The notes under the pieces were generated by a model. The model was not told the origin of the DNA. It did not search any database and saw only the letters and a program-made list of their open reading frames with translations. Of a stretch of 64,000 nucleotides of DNA, positions 43,772 through 51,747 are shown one piece after another. Source of the stretch: Agrobacterium tumefaciens (GTDB lineage: Bacteria > Pseudomonadota > Alphaproteobacteria > Rhizobiales > Rhizobiaceae); assembly GCF_013318015.2 (NCBI RefSeq), contig NZ_CP115842.1, positions 124,001-188,000 on the forward strand, in the 5' to 3' direction. The position numbers and the translations under genes were made by a program. Position 1 is the stretch's first letter, and each line of letters begins with the position of its first letter.

Positions 43772-45097
43772 TCAGGCATGGGGTGGCAGTTCCGCCCCAG
43801 CTAGTTTCGTGGATATGTTGTCGCGCAGCCGGTAGTAACGCAGCGCCATTGCGGGTGCGAAACCCATAAAGAAGGGAGCTGCCTTCAGTGGTTCCAGCTT
43901 CAGGGCAAGCTCGTTCTCCGGCTTGCCAAGCGCCCATTCAGAAAGAATGGAACCGAGCATCGAGCCGGTCGGCACACCACGGCCCGAAAGACCGGTCAAA
44001 GCCACAACGCCCGGCGCCAGACCATAAAACCGCGGTACGGTGCGATATTGCATATCGAGTTCGCCGAACCAGAAATACTCCCAGCGGATCTCTTCCCGGA
44101 GCTTTGGATGCAGCCATTTGAGCCGTTCGCTCATGACCTGTCTCGTATAGGCCATGTCGCGGCCGCGGCGTCCCATGGGAAACATCGATGCGACGATCCG
44201 GCCTTCGGCATTGTATTTGTAGACGTAGATATCGCCGCGACCATCATGAATGGTCGTGTTCTGCGGCAGGACGGTCCGGCGGGTCTCTTCGGACAAAATT
44301 TGCGTGGCGGCCACGAACACGCGTTGAATCTTGAACGTCCGATCCAGCTTGGGCCAACTACCCACCGTATAGGCGCCAGTGGTAAAGATCACTTTCGACG
44401 CGACCACTTCTCCGCGATCGGTCTTGACCTTCCAGCCTCCGGTTATGTCGCGTTCGCAACCCGTCACCGCCGAGCCGGTAAATATCTTTCCGCGCTCCTG
44501 GATGACAGCACGGCCGAGACCGCGGGCGTAACCGAGCGGATTGAGGTGACCTGCCTCTTCGTGCAGCCAGCCGCCGTCGAAACGCGGACTGCCGGTGACC
44601 GCTTCCACCTCGTCACGGTCGAGCAGCCGGGTTTTCGCGCCCACAGCATTATAGGTCTCGACCTTGCGCCTGATCTCATCCATGGCGCCCTTATGCGGTG
44701 CGCCCATCACATAGCCGTTCTGTACCCATTCGCAGTCGATCTGATAGTCGCGGATCATGCTCGAGACGCGGTCATTCGCCCGCGTTTGCCGTTCGATCAG
44801 CCGTTCCGCCCAGGGCTCGCCCAGCATCCTGCGCAGCTCTGGCAGGCTATAATGGGTAAAGGTCGGGGTGCAATGTCCGGCATTGCGGCCCGAACCGCCG
44901 AAGCCGATTTCCTGCCGCTCCAGAAGCACGACATTGATGCCGGTTTTCGCCAACTCCAATGCGGTCGTCAGACCGGTATAACCCGCGCCGACGATGCAGA
45001 CATCGGCCTGCACGCGACCCGAAAGAGGCTCCGTATGCGGTGCTGAAGCTGCGGTCGCATACCACAATGTCACGTCAAAGGGTGAGAACGAAACCAT
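43772..45097 (-). CDS. PuuB/DadA-type FAD-dependent amine oxidoreductase
   Basis: A 441-residue flavoprotein of the DAO family. The FAD motif VCIVGAGYTGLTTALELAKT begins near residue 33, followed by the GFGGSGRNAGHCTP signature of PuuB (gamma-glutamylputrescine oxidase) and related enzymes. Late in the protein, PRFYGLAPGVVALTGLSGRG is the substrate/FAD strand. It oxidises a primary or secondary amine, probably one brought in by the Dpp-type importer encoded just upstream (12-base gap). Which amine is unknown. A second DAO enzyme lies at 48921-50252 in the same cluster. Confidence 0.87.
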   Translation of the reverse strand: MVSFSPFDVTLWYATAASAPHTEPLSGRVQADVCIVGAGYTGLTTALELAKTGINVVLLERQEIGFGGSGRNAGHCTPTFTHYSLPELRRMLGEPWAERLIERQTRANDRVSSMIRDYQIDCEWVQNGYVMGAPHKGAMDEIRRKVETYNAVGAKTRLLDRDEVEAVTGSPRFDGGWLHEEAGHLNPLGYARGLGRAVIQERGKIFTGSAVTGCERDITGGWKVKTDRGEVVASKVIFTTGAYTVGSWPKLDRTFKIQRVFVAATQILSEETRRTVLPQNTTIHDGRGDIYVYKYNAEGRIVASMFPMGRRGRDMAYTRQVMSERLKWLHPKLREEIRWEYFWFGELDMQYRTVPRFYGLAPGVVALTGLSGRGVPTGSMLGSILSEWALGKPENELALKLEPLKAAPFFMGFAPAMALRYYRLRDNISTKLAGAELPPHA

Positions 45098-45109
45098 CTA
45101 CCGAAACCT

Positions 45110-46000
45110 TCAGTTCAGGTCGCTGCGCGCATCAAGCGCATCACGAAGCCCATCACCGATGAAATTGAAGCTGGTGACGGCAAGCGTGATGGCGACGCCC
45201 GGCACGATGGCGAGCCAGGGCGCCTTGTCGAGATATTGCTGGGCTCCGTTCAGCATATTGCCCCAGCTCGGCAGCGGCGGCTGAATGCCATAACCGAGAA
45301 AGCTGATATAGGCCTCCAGAAGGATGGCACGCGCGACCGTCAGGGTCGCGGCAACGATGATGGGGCCGACTGCATTCGGCAGCAGTTCCCGGAACATGAT
45401 CCAGCCATTGGGCAGGCCCAGCATACGGGCTGCCATGACGAAGTCGCGTTCGCGCAGAGACCGCACTTCCGCTTCAACCAGACGGGCAATTTCCATCCAG
45501 CTCGTGACGGCAATGATAACCGTGATCATGAACGGGCTCGGCTTGACGAAAGCAGCCAGAGCGAGAAGCAGGAAAATACTCGGGAAAGACAGAAAGGCAT
45601 CGACGAAACGCATCAGTATCGCGCCGATGCGCCCGCCATAATAACCGGCAACGACACCGATGATGGTGCCGATCAGTGTCGACAGCACCATGGCGAAAAA
45701 CCCGACCAGCAGTGAAATGCGGCCGGCATTGAAAAGGCGCGCGGCTATGTCGCGTCCGAGCGGATCGGTGCCGAAAATATGGTAACCGGTCATCGGCGGG
45801 GCAAAACGGGCGCGCAGATCGATGAACAATTCATCGTAAGGCAAGAGATAGGGCCCGACCACGCAGGCGAAAATCATGACGGTGATCATGATGAGGCCGA
45901 GCACAGCAAGCTTGTGGCGGGCGAAACGGCGCAGCGTGCGGTTCTGCCACCAGTGAAACCGCGGTGCGGCCTGCGAGGGATGGAGGGTTGCAGCGGACAT
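45110..46000 (-). CDS. Peptide/opine-type ABC importer permease (DppC-like)
   Basis: A 296-residue OppC-family permease. A cytoplasmic N-terminus with WWQNRTLRRFARHKLAVLGL is followed by helix 1 and the OppC signature GTDPLGRDIAARLFNAGRIS. Four more helices come next, then the EAA motif region REDF-like (LRERDFVMAARMLGLPNGWI). It pairs with the DppB-like protein encoded 42 bases upstream. Confidence 0.9.
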   Translation of the reverse strand: MSAATLHPSQAAPRFHWWQNRTLRRFARHKLAVLGLIMITVMIFACVVGPYLLPYDELFIDLRARFAPPMTGYHIFGTDPLGRDIAARLFNAGRISLLVGFFAMVLSTLIGTIIGVVAGYYGGRIGAILMRFVDAFLSFPSIFLLLALAAFVKPSPFMITVIIAVTSWMEIARLVEAEVRSLRERDFVMAARMLGLPNGWIMFRELLPNAVGPIIVAATLTVARAILLEAYISFLGYGIQPPLPSWGNMLNGAQQYLDKAPWLAIVPGVAITLAVTSFNFIGDGLRDALDARSDLN

Positions 46001-46042
46001 GGTCTTTCCTTCGATTGAGTGCGGCGTTTCGTCGATCCGGCT

Positions 46043-46993
46043 CTATCCGAGCCGGATGCGGGGATCGACGAGAGCAACCATGAGGTCAGCGAGCAGGCTT
46101 CCGATGAGTACGAGGATTGCGGAAAACATCAGAAGCCCCATCACGACGGGGTAGTCGTGATAACCAAGGCTATCGAGGAACAGGCGGCCCATGCCGGGCC
46201 AGGTAAAGACCGTCTCCGTGACAAGCGCGCCGCCGAGAATCGTCGGGAGCTGGAGACCGGCAAGGGTAATCATTGGCAGAAGTGCATTGCCGACGACGTG
46301 TTTCATCAGAACCCGGCGCGGGGTCAGCCCCTTGGCGCGGGCGGTACGGACGAAATCCTGATTGATGACGTCAAGCGTCGCAGTCCGCATGTAGCGGCTC
46401 CAGACGGCGATGTTGACGAGAGCAAGTACCAGGCTCGGCATGATCAGGTGAATTGCATAGTCATAAAAAGACTGATCGCCGATCGTATACATGTTGCCCG
46501 CCGGTAGCCATTTCAGCCTGAGCGCGAAAACATAGATGGCCACCAGCCCGAACCAGAAGGTGGGAATTGACAGCGCGACCATGGCCCCGACCGTGGCGGT
46601 GTAATCGAACAGCGTGTAACGTTTGGTCGCGCCCTTGATACCGATCCAGGTGCCGACAAGGATGGATACGACGGTTGATGAGACCATCAACAGCAGGGTC
46701 GCAAACAAATGCCCGGAGATGATATCGAGAACCGGACGTTGGTCGCGATAGGATTTCCCCCAATCGCCTTGCAGCAGGCGCCAGGCCCATTCGAGATATT
46801 GCACCGGCAAGGGTCGATCGAGACCCATCTGGTGGGCGATGCGATCAAGCGCCTCCCGCGTCATGCCGGGCGTCAGGGCAAATTGTGACAATGGCCCGCC
46901 AGGCGCGAGGTTGAGGATGGCAAAACCGATGATCGAGACAAGCAGCAGAAGTACGAGGCTCTGCCATATTCGATGGAGAAGAAAGGTCAGCAT
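46043..46993 (-). CDS. Peptide/opine-type ABC importer permease (DppB-like)
   Basis: A 316-residue OppB-family permease with N-terminal helix RIWQSLVLLLLVSIIGFAIL, the long periplasmic loop LAPGGPLSQFALTPGMTREA, YRDQRPVLDIISGHL and the EAA-like motif QDFVRTARAKGLTPRRVLMK. Start 46993 has GGAG eight bases upstream; the frame's earlier ATG 47035 has no such site. Confidence 0.9.
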   Translation of the reverse strand: MLTFLLHRIWQSLVLLLLVSIIGFAILNLAPGGPLSQFALTPGMTREALDRIAHQMGLDRPLPVQYLEWAWRLLQGDWGKSYRDQRPVLDIISGHLFATLLLMVSSTVVSILVGTWIGIKGATKRYTLFDYTATVGAMVALSIPTFWFGLVAIYVFALRLKWLPAGNMYTIGDQSFYDYAIHLIMPSLVLALVNIAVWSRYMRTATLDVINQDFVRTARAKGLTPRRVLMKHVVGNALLPMITLAGLQLPTILGGALVTETVFTWPGMGRLFLDSLGYHDYPVVMGLLMFSAILVLIGSLLADLMVALVDPRIRLG

Positions 46994-47052
46994 GATGAGA
47001 CTCCAGGTCGCATCGTGGAACTGGCTAGCAACCATCCACGAATAGCCGTAAG

Positions 47053-47079
47053 AGTGCCGGCTGCTTCAAAGCCGGCACT
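47053..47079 (-). terminator. Hairpin between binding-protein and permease genes
   Basis: Perfect 9-bp stem AGTGCCGGC / GCCGGCACT (47053-47061 and 47071-47079), about 40 bases past the binding-protein stop. No T-run. Such hairpins commonly protect the binding-protein mRNA and reduce permease expression. Confidence 0.6.
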
Positions 47080-47118
47080 TCACATGGATCGGGCATAAAG
47101 CCCTGTCTGCGGTAGGCT

Positions 47119-48780
47119 TTACGCCAGACGCCAGGTCGCAACGTTCCAGGTATCGATACGGTTATTGACGTTTGGCTTCACGTTTTCGACGCCCTGCTTG
47201 TGACCACGCACTGTTGCGTACTGGAACAGTGGCAACAGCGGCAGTTCCTTGCGCATGATCTCCTGAATCTTCAGGTAGACGGCCTTGCGTTCCTCCGGCA
47301 CGAAGAGACTGCCGCCCTTGGCCAGAAGATCATCGACGTCCTTGTTGACGAACTGCCAGGTATTCTGGCCCGAGCCGCCTTTTGCAGCACTCGACGTCGA
47401 GCGGAAGAAGTCGGAGGTATCGGGATCCGGGCCGGTCAGGAAGTCGAGCCCGACGATAACCGAATCGAACTTCGACAGCATCCAGTAGTCACCCCACATG
47501 ACAGCTGGCGGCAGGTTCGAAATGGTCATCTCCACGCCGATATCCTTGAAGGATTGCTGCATGTATTGCTGAACCTGTTCGCGGATGTGATTGCCCGCTG
47601 TCGTGGAGCAGGTGAAGGCGAGCTTCACGCCATCCTTGGCGCGTATGCCGTCCGCCCCGGGCACCCAGCCCGCATCGTCGAGCAGCTTTTTAGCTTTCTC
47701 GATGGAATATTCATGCTTGGGAAGATCTGGATTGTAATAGAAAGACTGCTGCGGAACGTAGCTTTCGGTGGGTGTGGGCAAACCGTAATAAAGTGCCTCG
47801 ATGATCGATTGTTTGTCGATCGCCGCATAAAGCGCCTCTCTTACCGCCGGCTCCTTGAACTGTGGACGTTCCATGTTGAACGAGAGGGATTCAATCGTCG
47901 AGCCGGGCACGACGTTGACCACCTTGCCGGCGAGATCCTTGGCCTCGTCATAATGGTCGGGTGTGATCCATTGCAGGCCCACCACGTCTATGTCGCCGGT
48001 CTTGAACTGGGTGTACATCACATTCAGGTCGGGTACGTATTTGTAGACCAGACGCTCTATATGCGGGCCATCACCAAAATACTCGGTATTGGCGTCGAGC
48101 AGAATGTAGTCACCCGCAACCCGCTCCTTCCATTTGAATGCGCCCGTTCCGACCGGCGCGTTGTTATAGGCGGCGGTATTGCGGTCAGCTTCCGCACCTA
48201 GGAGGTGCTTCGGCGTAATAAATGTGGAAGCAAGGATCGAGGGATAGGGCGCGAATGGCTTTTCCATCTTCCAGGTAATTTCCGTCGGCGAAACCACGGT
48301 CAAATCCCTTACGAATTCGTGCCCGGTCTTGCGCCATGAACGGAAGTTGGGATCGACCAGAAGTTCAAGCGTGAACTTCACGTCTTCAGCGGTGAACGGC
48401 TTGCCGTCGTGCCATTTGACGTCGTCACGCAGCTCGACCTTCCAGTTGAGACCATCGGCGGAAATGCCGCCGTTTTCGACCGTCGGCACTTCGGCGGCGA
48501 GAGCTGCCACGAAGGCACCTTTCTCGTCGACATAAAACAACGGGTCGAAGATGCTGAAATGGATGCCTTCATCTACTTCAATATGCGGCATATGTGGATT
48601 GAACACGGTAGGCTCCTGCGAGAAGCCGACCGTGAGCTGGCCTTTGGCGGCCTTGTCCTGCGCCATGGCGCGGGAAAAACCCGGAAGACCGGAAAGGACG
48701 ACGCCGGATGCGCCGAGCGCCAAAAGGCCGAGTGCCTGGCGGCGGGTGGTATTGATAAGCGGCTTGTTCTGGTCGGACAT
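47119..48780 (-). CDS. Periplasmic binding protein of the Dpp/Opp-type importer
   Basis: A 553-residue family-5 solute-binding protein. A twin-arginine-type signal (NTTRRQALGLLALGASGVVL) suggests export in folded form. The family signature is GLNWKVELRDDVKWHDGKPF near residue 110, followed by AEDVKFTLELL. C-terminal PLLPLFQYATVRGHKQGVEN is typical of this family. Ligands of relatives include peptides, opines, nickel, glutathione and sugars; the neighbouring flavin amine oxidases point to an N-substituted amino acid, opine or amine. Confidence 0.9.
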   Translation of the reverse strand: MSDQNKPLINTTRRQALGLLALGASGVVLSGLPGFSRAMAQDKAAKGQLTVGFSQEPTVFNPHMPHIEVDEGIHFSIFDPLFYVDEKGAFVAALAAEVPTVENGGISADGLNWKVELRDDVKWHDGKPFTAEDVKFTLELLVDPNFRSWRKTGHEFVRDLTVVSPTEITWKMEKPFAPYPSILASTFITPKHLLGAEADRNTAAYNNAPVGTGAFKWKERVAGDYILLDANTEYFGDGPHIERLVYKYVPDLNVMYTQFKTGDIDVVGLQWITPDHYDEAKDLAGKVVNVVPGSTIESLSFNMERPQFKEPAVREALYAAIDKQSIIEALYYGLPTPTESYVPQQSFYYNPDLPKHEYSIEKAKKLLDDAGWVPGADGIRAKDGVKLAFTCSTTAGNHIREQVQQYMQQSFKDIGVEMTISNLPPAVMWGDYWMLSKFDSVIVGLDFLTGPDPDTSDFFRSTSSAAKGGSGQNTWQFVNKDVDDLLAKGGSLFVPEERKAVYLKIQEIMRKELPLLPLFQYATVRGHKQGVENVKPNVNNRIDTWNVATWRLA

Positions 48781-48920
48781 TTTTTAGTTCCCCTTGATCC
48801 GATGGTTGAACACGACGATTATTTTTGCTTCCGCCTCTTTGGGCGGTACTACTCCCATCAGCAGTTGCCTGCCTCATGCGTCAAAAGGATCGGCGGCACC
48901 TGACCGCCGGGCTTCTCATT

Positions 48921-50252
48921 TCAAAAGCCGCTGACCAGCTCGATCTTCGAGCCGTCGCTGAAGCGGCTGAAACGGAAATCGCGACGATCGACAATCGGAT
49001 TGCGGCCTGTGACGATATCAGCCATGAGTTTTCCCGCCGCCGGGCCGATGCCGAAACCATGGCCGGAAAAGCCGGTTGCAACATGAAAGCCCGGAATGGC
49101 GTCGATATTGTCGATGACCGGAATAGCGTCGGGCGTCACATCGATCATGCCCGCCCAGCGCTGCGAAATTTCGGCCTTTTCGAAAACGGGGAAGGCCTTC
49201 TTCAGCTTGGCAAAGGCGCCGTCCGTCATGTCCATGGCCGGAACGGGATCGAGCACGCGATTATATTCGAAGGGTGAAGCCTCATCGAGCGCCCAGCGGC
49301 GCGGAATGCGCCATTCATCGTAAAAGCGGCCAGTCAGGCGCAGGTCGAGCGAGCGCCACTCATGCCGCAGAGCCGGCAGGAATTTCAGTGCATAACGGAA
49401 AGATGCGGGCACGATGTCGACGATGTTCTGGAAGCCGTTCGCGATCGTATATCCGCCGTCGAGGCGCTTGCGGATCGCAAAACCGTTCGACCAGATTGCC
49501 TCTTCCGGGCCGCCTTCCAGCGGCTTTGTGCGCAGCACGGAATTCATGACCTTGAGCTGCGGCAGATCGAGACCGTTGTTGCCGAGAAACAGGCTGGACC
49601 ACGCGCCACCCGCCATGACCGCCGCCTTGCAGGCAATTTCACCGCGCTCTGTCACGACACCCGACACCTTGCCGCCGGAGAGCTGCAGACCGCGCACGGC
49701 GCATTCGGTCAGAATGAAAGCGCCGCGGTCGCGGGCAGCTTCCGCAATGGCAGGCGCGGCGCGCTGCGGCTCGGCCCGGCAATCACCGGCAGTATAGAGC
49801 GCACCGGCGACATCCATGTTGGAATGAGGATATTTCGCCTTGAATTCCTTTGCACTCAGCATGCGGCTTTCAATCTGGTAGCCTTCCAGATTGCGGTTCC
49901 AGCGTTCGTGCTCGGAAAATTCCTTTTCGTTTGCGCATGTAAAGACGATGCCGGAACGCTTGAAACCAGTCTCCCGCCCTGTACGACGATTGAGATCCGC
50001 CCAGATGCGCAGCGATTCTGCCATCAAGGGCACCTCGCGTGGATCGCGGCGGGAAATGCGCACCCAGCCCCAGTTGCGGCTCGACTGCTCGTGGCCGATA
50101 CCGCCCTTTTCGCAAAGCGCAACACGTAGCCCCTGATCGACGAGTTCAAGCGCGGTGGAGGTGCCGATAATGCCGCCGCCAATGACGACGACATCGACTT
50201 CTTTCGGCAATTCCGCATCGCCATGGACGGGAACGACATAAGGACCGGGCAT
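48921..50252 (-). CDS. DadA-type FAD-dependent oxidoreductase
   Basis: A 443-residue DAO-family flavoprotein. The FAD motif VDVVVIGGGIIGTSTALELV is near residue 20, and EQSSRNWGWVRISRRDPREV is typical of opine/D-amino-acid/proline-betaine oxidases. The late motif is IPGFHVATGFSGHGFGIGPA. ATG 50252 follows the SDR stop by one base, so translation is coupled; the longer frame overlaps the SDR gene. It probably oxidises the imported amino compound at a C-N bond, feeding electrons to the respiratory chain or oxygen. With the PuuB-like enzyme it may act in sequence on one substrate. Confidence 0.87.
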   Translation of the reverse strand: MPGPYVVPVHGDAELPKEVDVVVIGGGIIGTSTALELVDQGLRVALCEKGGIGHEQSSRNWGWVRISRRDPREVPLMAESLRIWADLNRRTGRETGFKRSGIVFTCANEKEFSEHERWNRNLEGYQIESRMLSAKEFKAKYPHSNMDVAGALYTAGDCRAEPQRAAPAIAEAARDRGAFILTECAVRGLQLSGGKVSGVVTERGEIACKAAVMAGGAWSSLFLGNNGLDLPQLKVMNSVLRTKPLEGGPEEAIWSNGFAIRKRLDGGYTIANGFQNIVDIVPASFRYALKFLPALRHEWRSLDLRLTGRFYDEWRIPRRWALDEASPFEYNRVLDPVPAMDMTDGAFAKLKKAFPVFEKAEISQRWAGMIDVTPDAIPVIDNIDAIPGFHVATGFSGHGFGIGPAAGKLMADIVTGRNPIVDRRDFRFSRFSDGSKIELVSGF

Positions 50253-50253
50253 G

Positions 50254-50967
50254 TCAGAAAAACTCCTCAAGCTGGCAATTGATGGCGAATTCGGCGACGG
50301 AAGCCTCATTCGGTAAGGACAGCAGCATGGCAATGATGCGGGCAAGATCGGCGGGCTGGGTCATTTGATCCGCCGGCCGTTCGGATAAGGCGGTCGCCAT
50401 ATCTGTCGCAACGAAACCGGGGCATACGGCTGTCGCGCGCACGCCGCTTTCGAAGCCCGCCTGTCGGATGGCATGCGCAAGCGCGACCGCCGCGAATTTG
50501 GAGAGAGAATAGCTACCGGCAGATGCGGACTTCACCCGCTTGCCGGAGAGGGAAGCGAGGATGATGACCCGGCCACGACCGCTCTCGCTCAACGCCTCCC
50601 AGGCGGCCTTAACCAGCCTTCTCGGTGCCTTGACGTTGACCGCAAGCATGGCGTCGATGTCTTCGTCATCCGCTTCGATCACTGTCTTCGGTATCATGAT
50701 GCCGGCATTGGCCACGACAGCGTCGATACGACCGAAATGCTGATACGCTTCATCGGCCCAGCGCTTCTCCGCACTCGCATCATTTGCGTCATAATGGGCA
50801 AGATGGACCTGTCCCTCGTGACCCACAGCCCATTGCGGCAGCGACGGGCTGCGCATACCAAGCGATACCGACCAGCCTTCGCCAAGAAGAGTAGCAGCGA
50901 TATGGTCGCCTATACCCCGGCTTGCACCGGATATGAGAGCAACGCGTTTTGTCGTTCGTTCCATCAT
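50254..50967 (-). CDS. Short-chain dehydrogenase/reductase
   Basis: A 237-residue classical SDR. The cofactor motif is ALISGASRGIGDHIAATLLG near residue 10, NAGI (about 87-90) supports the fold, and the catalytic Ser-Tyr-Lys is in VIILASLSGKRVKSASAGSY and SYSLSKFAAVALAHAIRQ. It oxidises or reduces a hydroxyl/keto group. The start overlaps the MarR stop by ATGA, and the flavoprotein gene follows immediately, making it the second gene of this operon. The substrate is unknown; it may handle the carbonyl product of the flavin oxidases. Confidence 0.88.
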   Translation of the reverse strand: MMERTTKRVALISGASRGIGDHIAATLLGEGWSVSLGMRSPSLPQWAVGHEGQVHLAHYDANDASAEKRWADEAYQHFGRIDAVVANAGIMIPKTVIEADDEDIDAMLAVNVKAPRRLVKAAWEALSESGRGRVIILASLSGKRVKSASAGSYSLSKFAAVALAHAIRQAGFESGVRATAVCPGFVATDMATALSERPADQMTQPADLARIIAMLLSLPNEASVAEFAINCQLEEFF

Positions 50968-51449
50968 GCAAGCCCCACAATATGGCGGTAGGCGCGACGC
51001 AAAATGTCGATAACCTGCTTCTGCTCGTCTTCCGGGATGAAGCTGAAGAAATCGCGCGATTGCTGCGGAACGATCTCCCGGATTTTCGTTGCAAGTGCCG
51101 CTCCGGCTTCGGTGATGTAAAGCTCCTGGGCGCGGCTGTCCTCCTGCGACACTTCCCGGCGTATCAGATCGTGCGACACCATCTGGTCGATGATCCTGCC
51201 CATTGCAGACCGGTCCCGCATCGTCAGATGAGCTATCACTGAAGGACGGATACCCGGGTAGTCATCGACGAGCAGCAGGGTCGTGATCTTTCCAGTTCCC
51301 TTCGCCACATCCAGCCCGTCCAAGCGGGCATCGAGATCGCGCGATACGGCAAGGTTGATCGTGCGGATGTAAAAGCTCAGCGTGTCTTCAAGCACGTCGA
51401 GATTGATATCAGTTGGCGATGTCGGCGGGTTTTCAGTTGGTTTGGACAT
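50964..51449 (-). CDS. MarR-family transcriptional regulator
   Basis: A 161-residue winged-helix regulator: dimer helices at both ends, DNA-binding part GIRPSVIAHLTMRDRSAMGR and the wing DLIRREVSQEDSRAQELYIT with the conserved DxR motif. ATG 51449 (MSKPTENPP) is chosen; ATG 51482 is in frame with a GGGAAAG site and possible. It is the first gene of an operon with an SDR, flavin oxidases and an importer, so it most likely represses them until the imported substrate binds. A candidate operator lies upstream and a related one precedes the ATPase gene. Confidence 0.9.
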   Translation of the reverse strand: MSKPTENPPTSPTDINLDVLEDTLSFYIRTINLAVSRDLDARLDGLDVAKGTGKITTLLLVDDYPGIRPSVIAHLTMRDRSAMGRIIDQMVSHDLIRREVSQEDSRAQELYITEAGAALATKIREIVPQQSRDFFSFIPEDEQKQVIDILRRAYRHIVGLA

Positions 51450-51570
51450 GGAGTTTCCGTTCGAATGGTCAAAGATCGACATTGGCGCACACGCTTTCCC
51501 GGCGTGCCGCAGTGCAGGTTTTCGGCCATGTCGTATGTCAGTTTCGTGACTGAATGAATGAAAGGATAAT

Positions 51571-51591
51571 TAGTAGACAAACGCAACTACT
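51571..51591. promoter_or_regulatory. Candidate MarR operator upstream of the marR-headed operon
   Basis: AGTAG (51572-51576) and CTACT (51587-51591) form an inverted pair within an AT-rich region expected to hold the promoter. Its first half, TAGTAGACA, is exactly shared with the palindrome upstream of the fused ATPase gene. Confidence 0.45.
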
Positions 51592-51654
51592 TTTTATTCC
51601 TGAAATCATATTTTTATTATTTAAATCAGATATTTAAAAGGAAAACCTCTCGCG

Positions 51655-51680
51655 CCGCCGGATCCATGATAATCCGGCGG
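51655..51680 (-). terminator. Terminator of the fused ATPase gene
   Basis: Nine-bp stem CCGCCGGAT / ATCCGGCGG (51655-51663 and 51672-51680) lying 68 bases past the ATPase stop. On the minus strand a TTTT run follows about 12 bases later. It separates the ATPase transcript from the marR operon. Confidence 0.6.
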
Positions 51681-51747
51681 TGCAATCAGTCTTCGATGTC
51701 GCGCGATGCAAAGTCTGACGAGGTGTCCGGCTCGTCAGACTTCGATG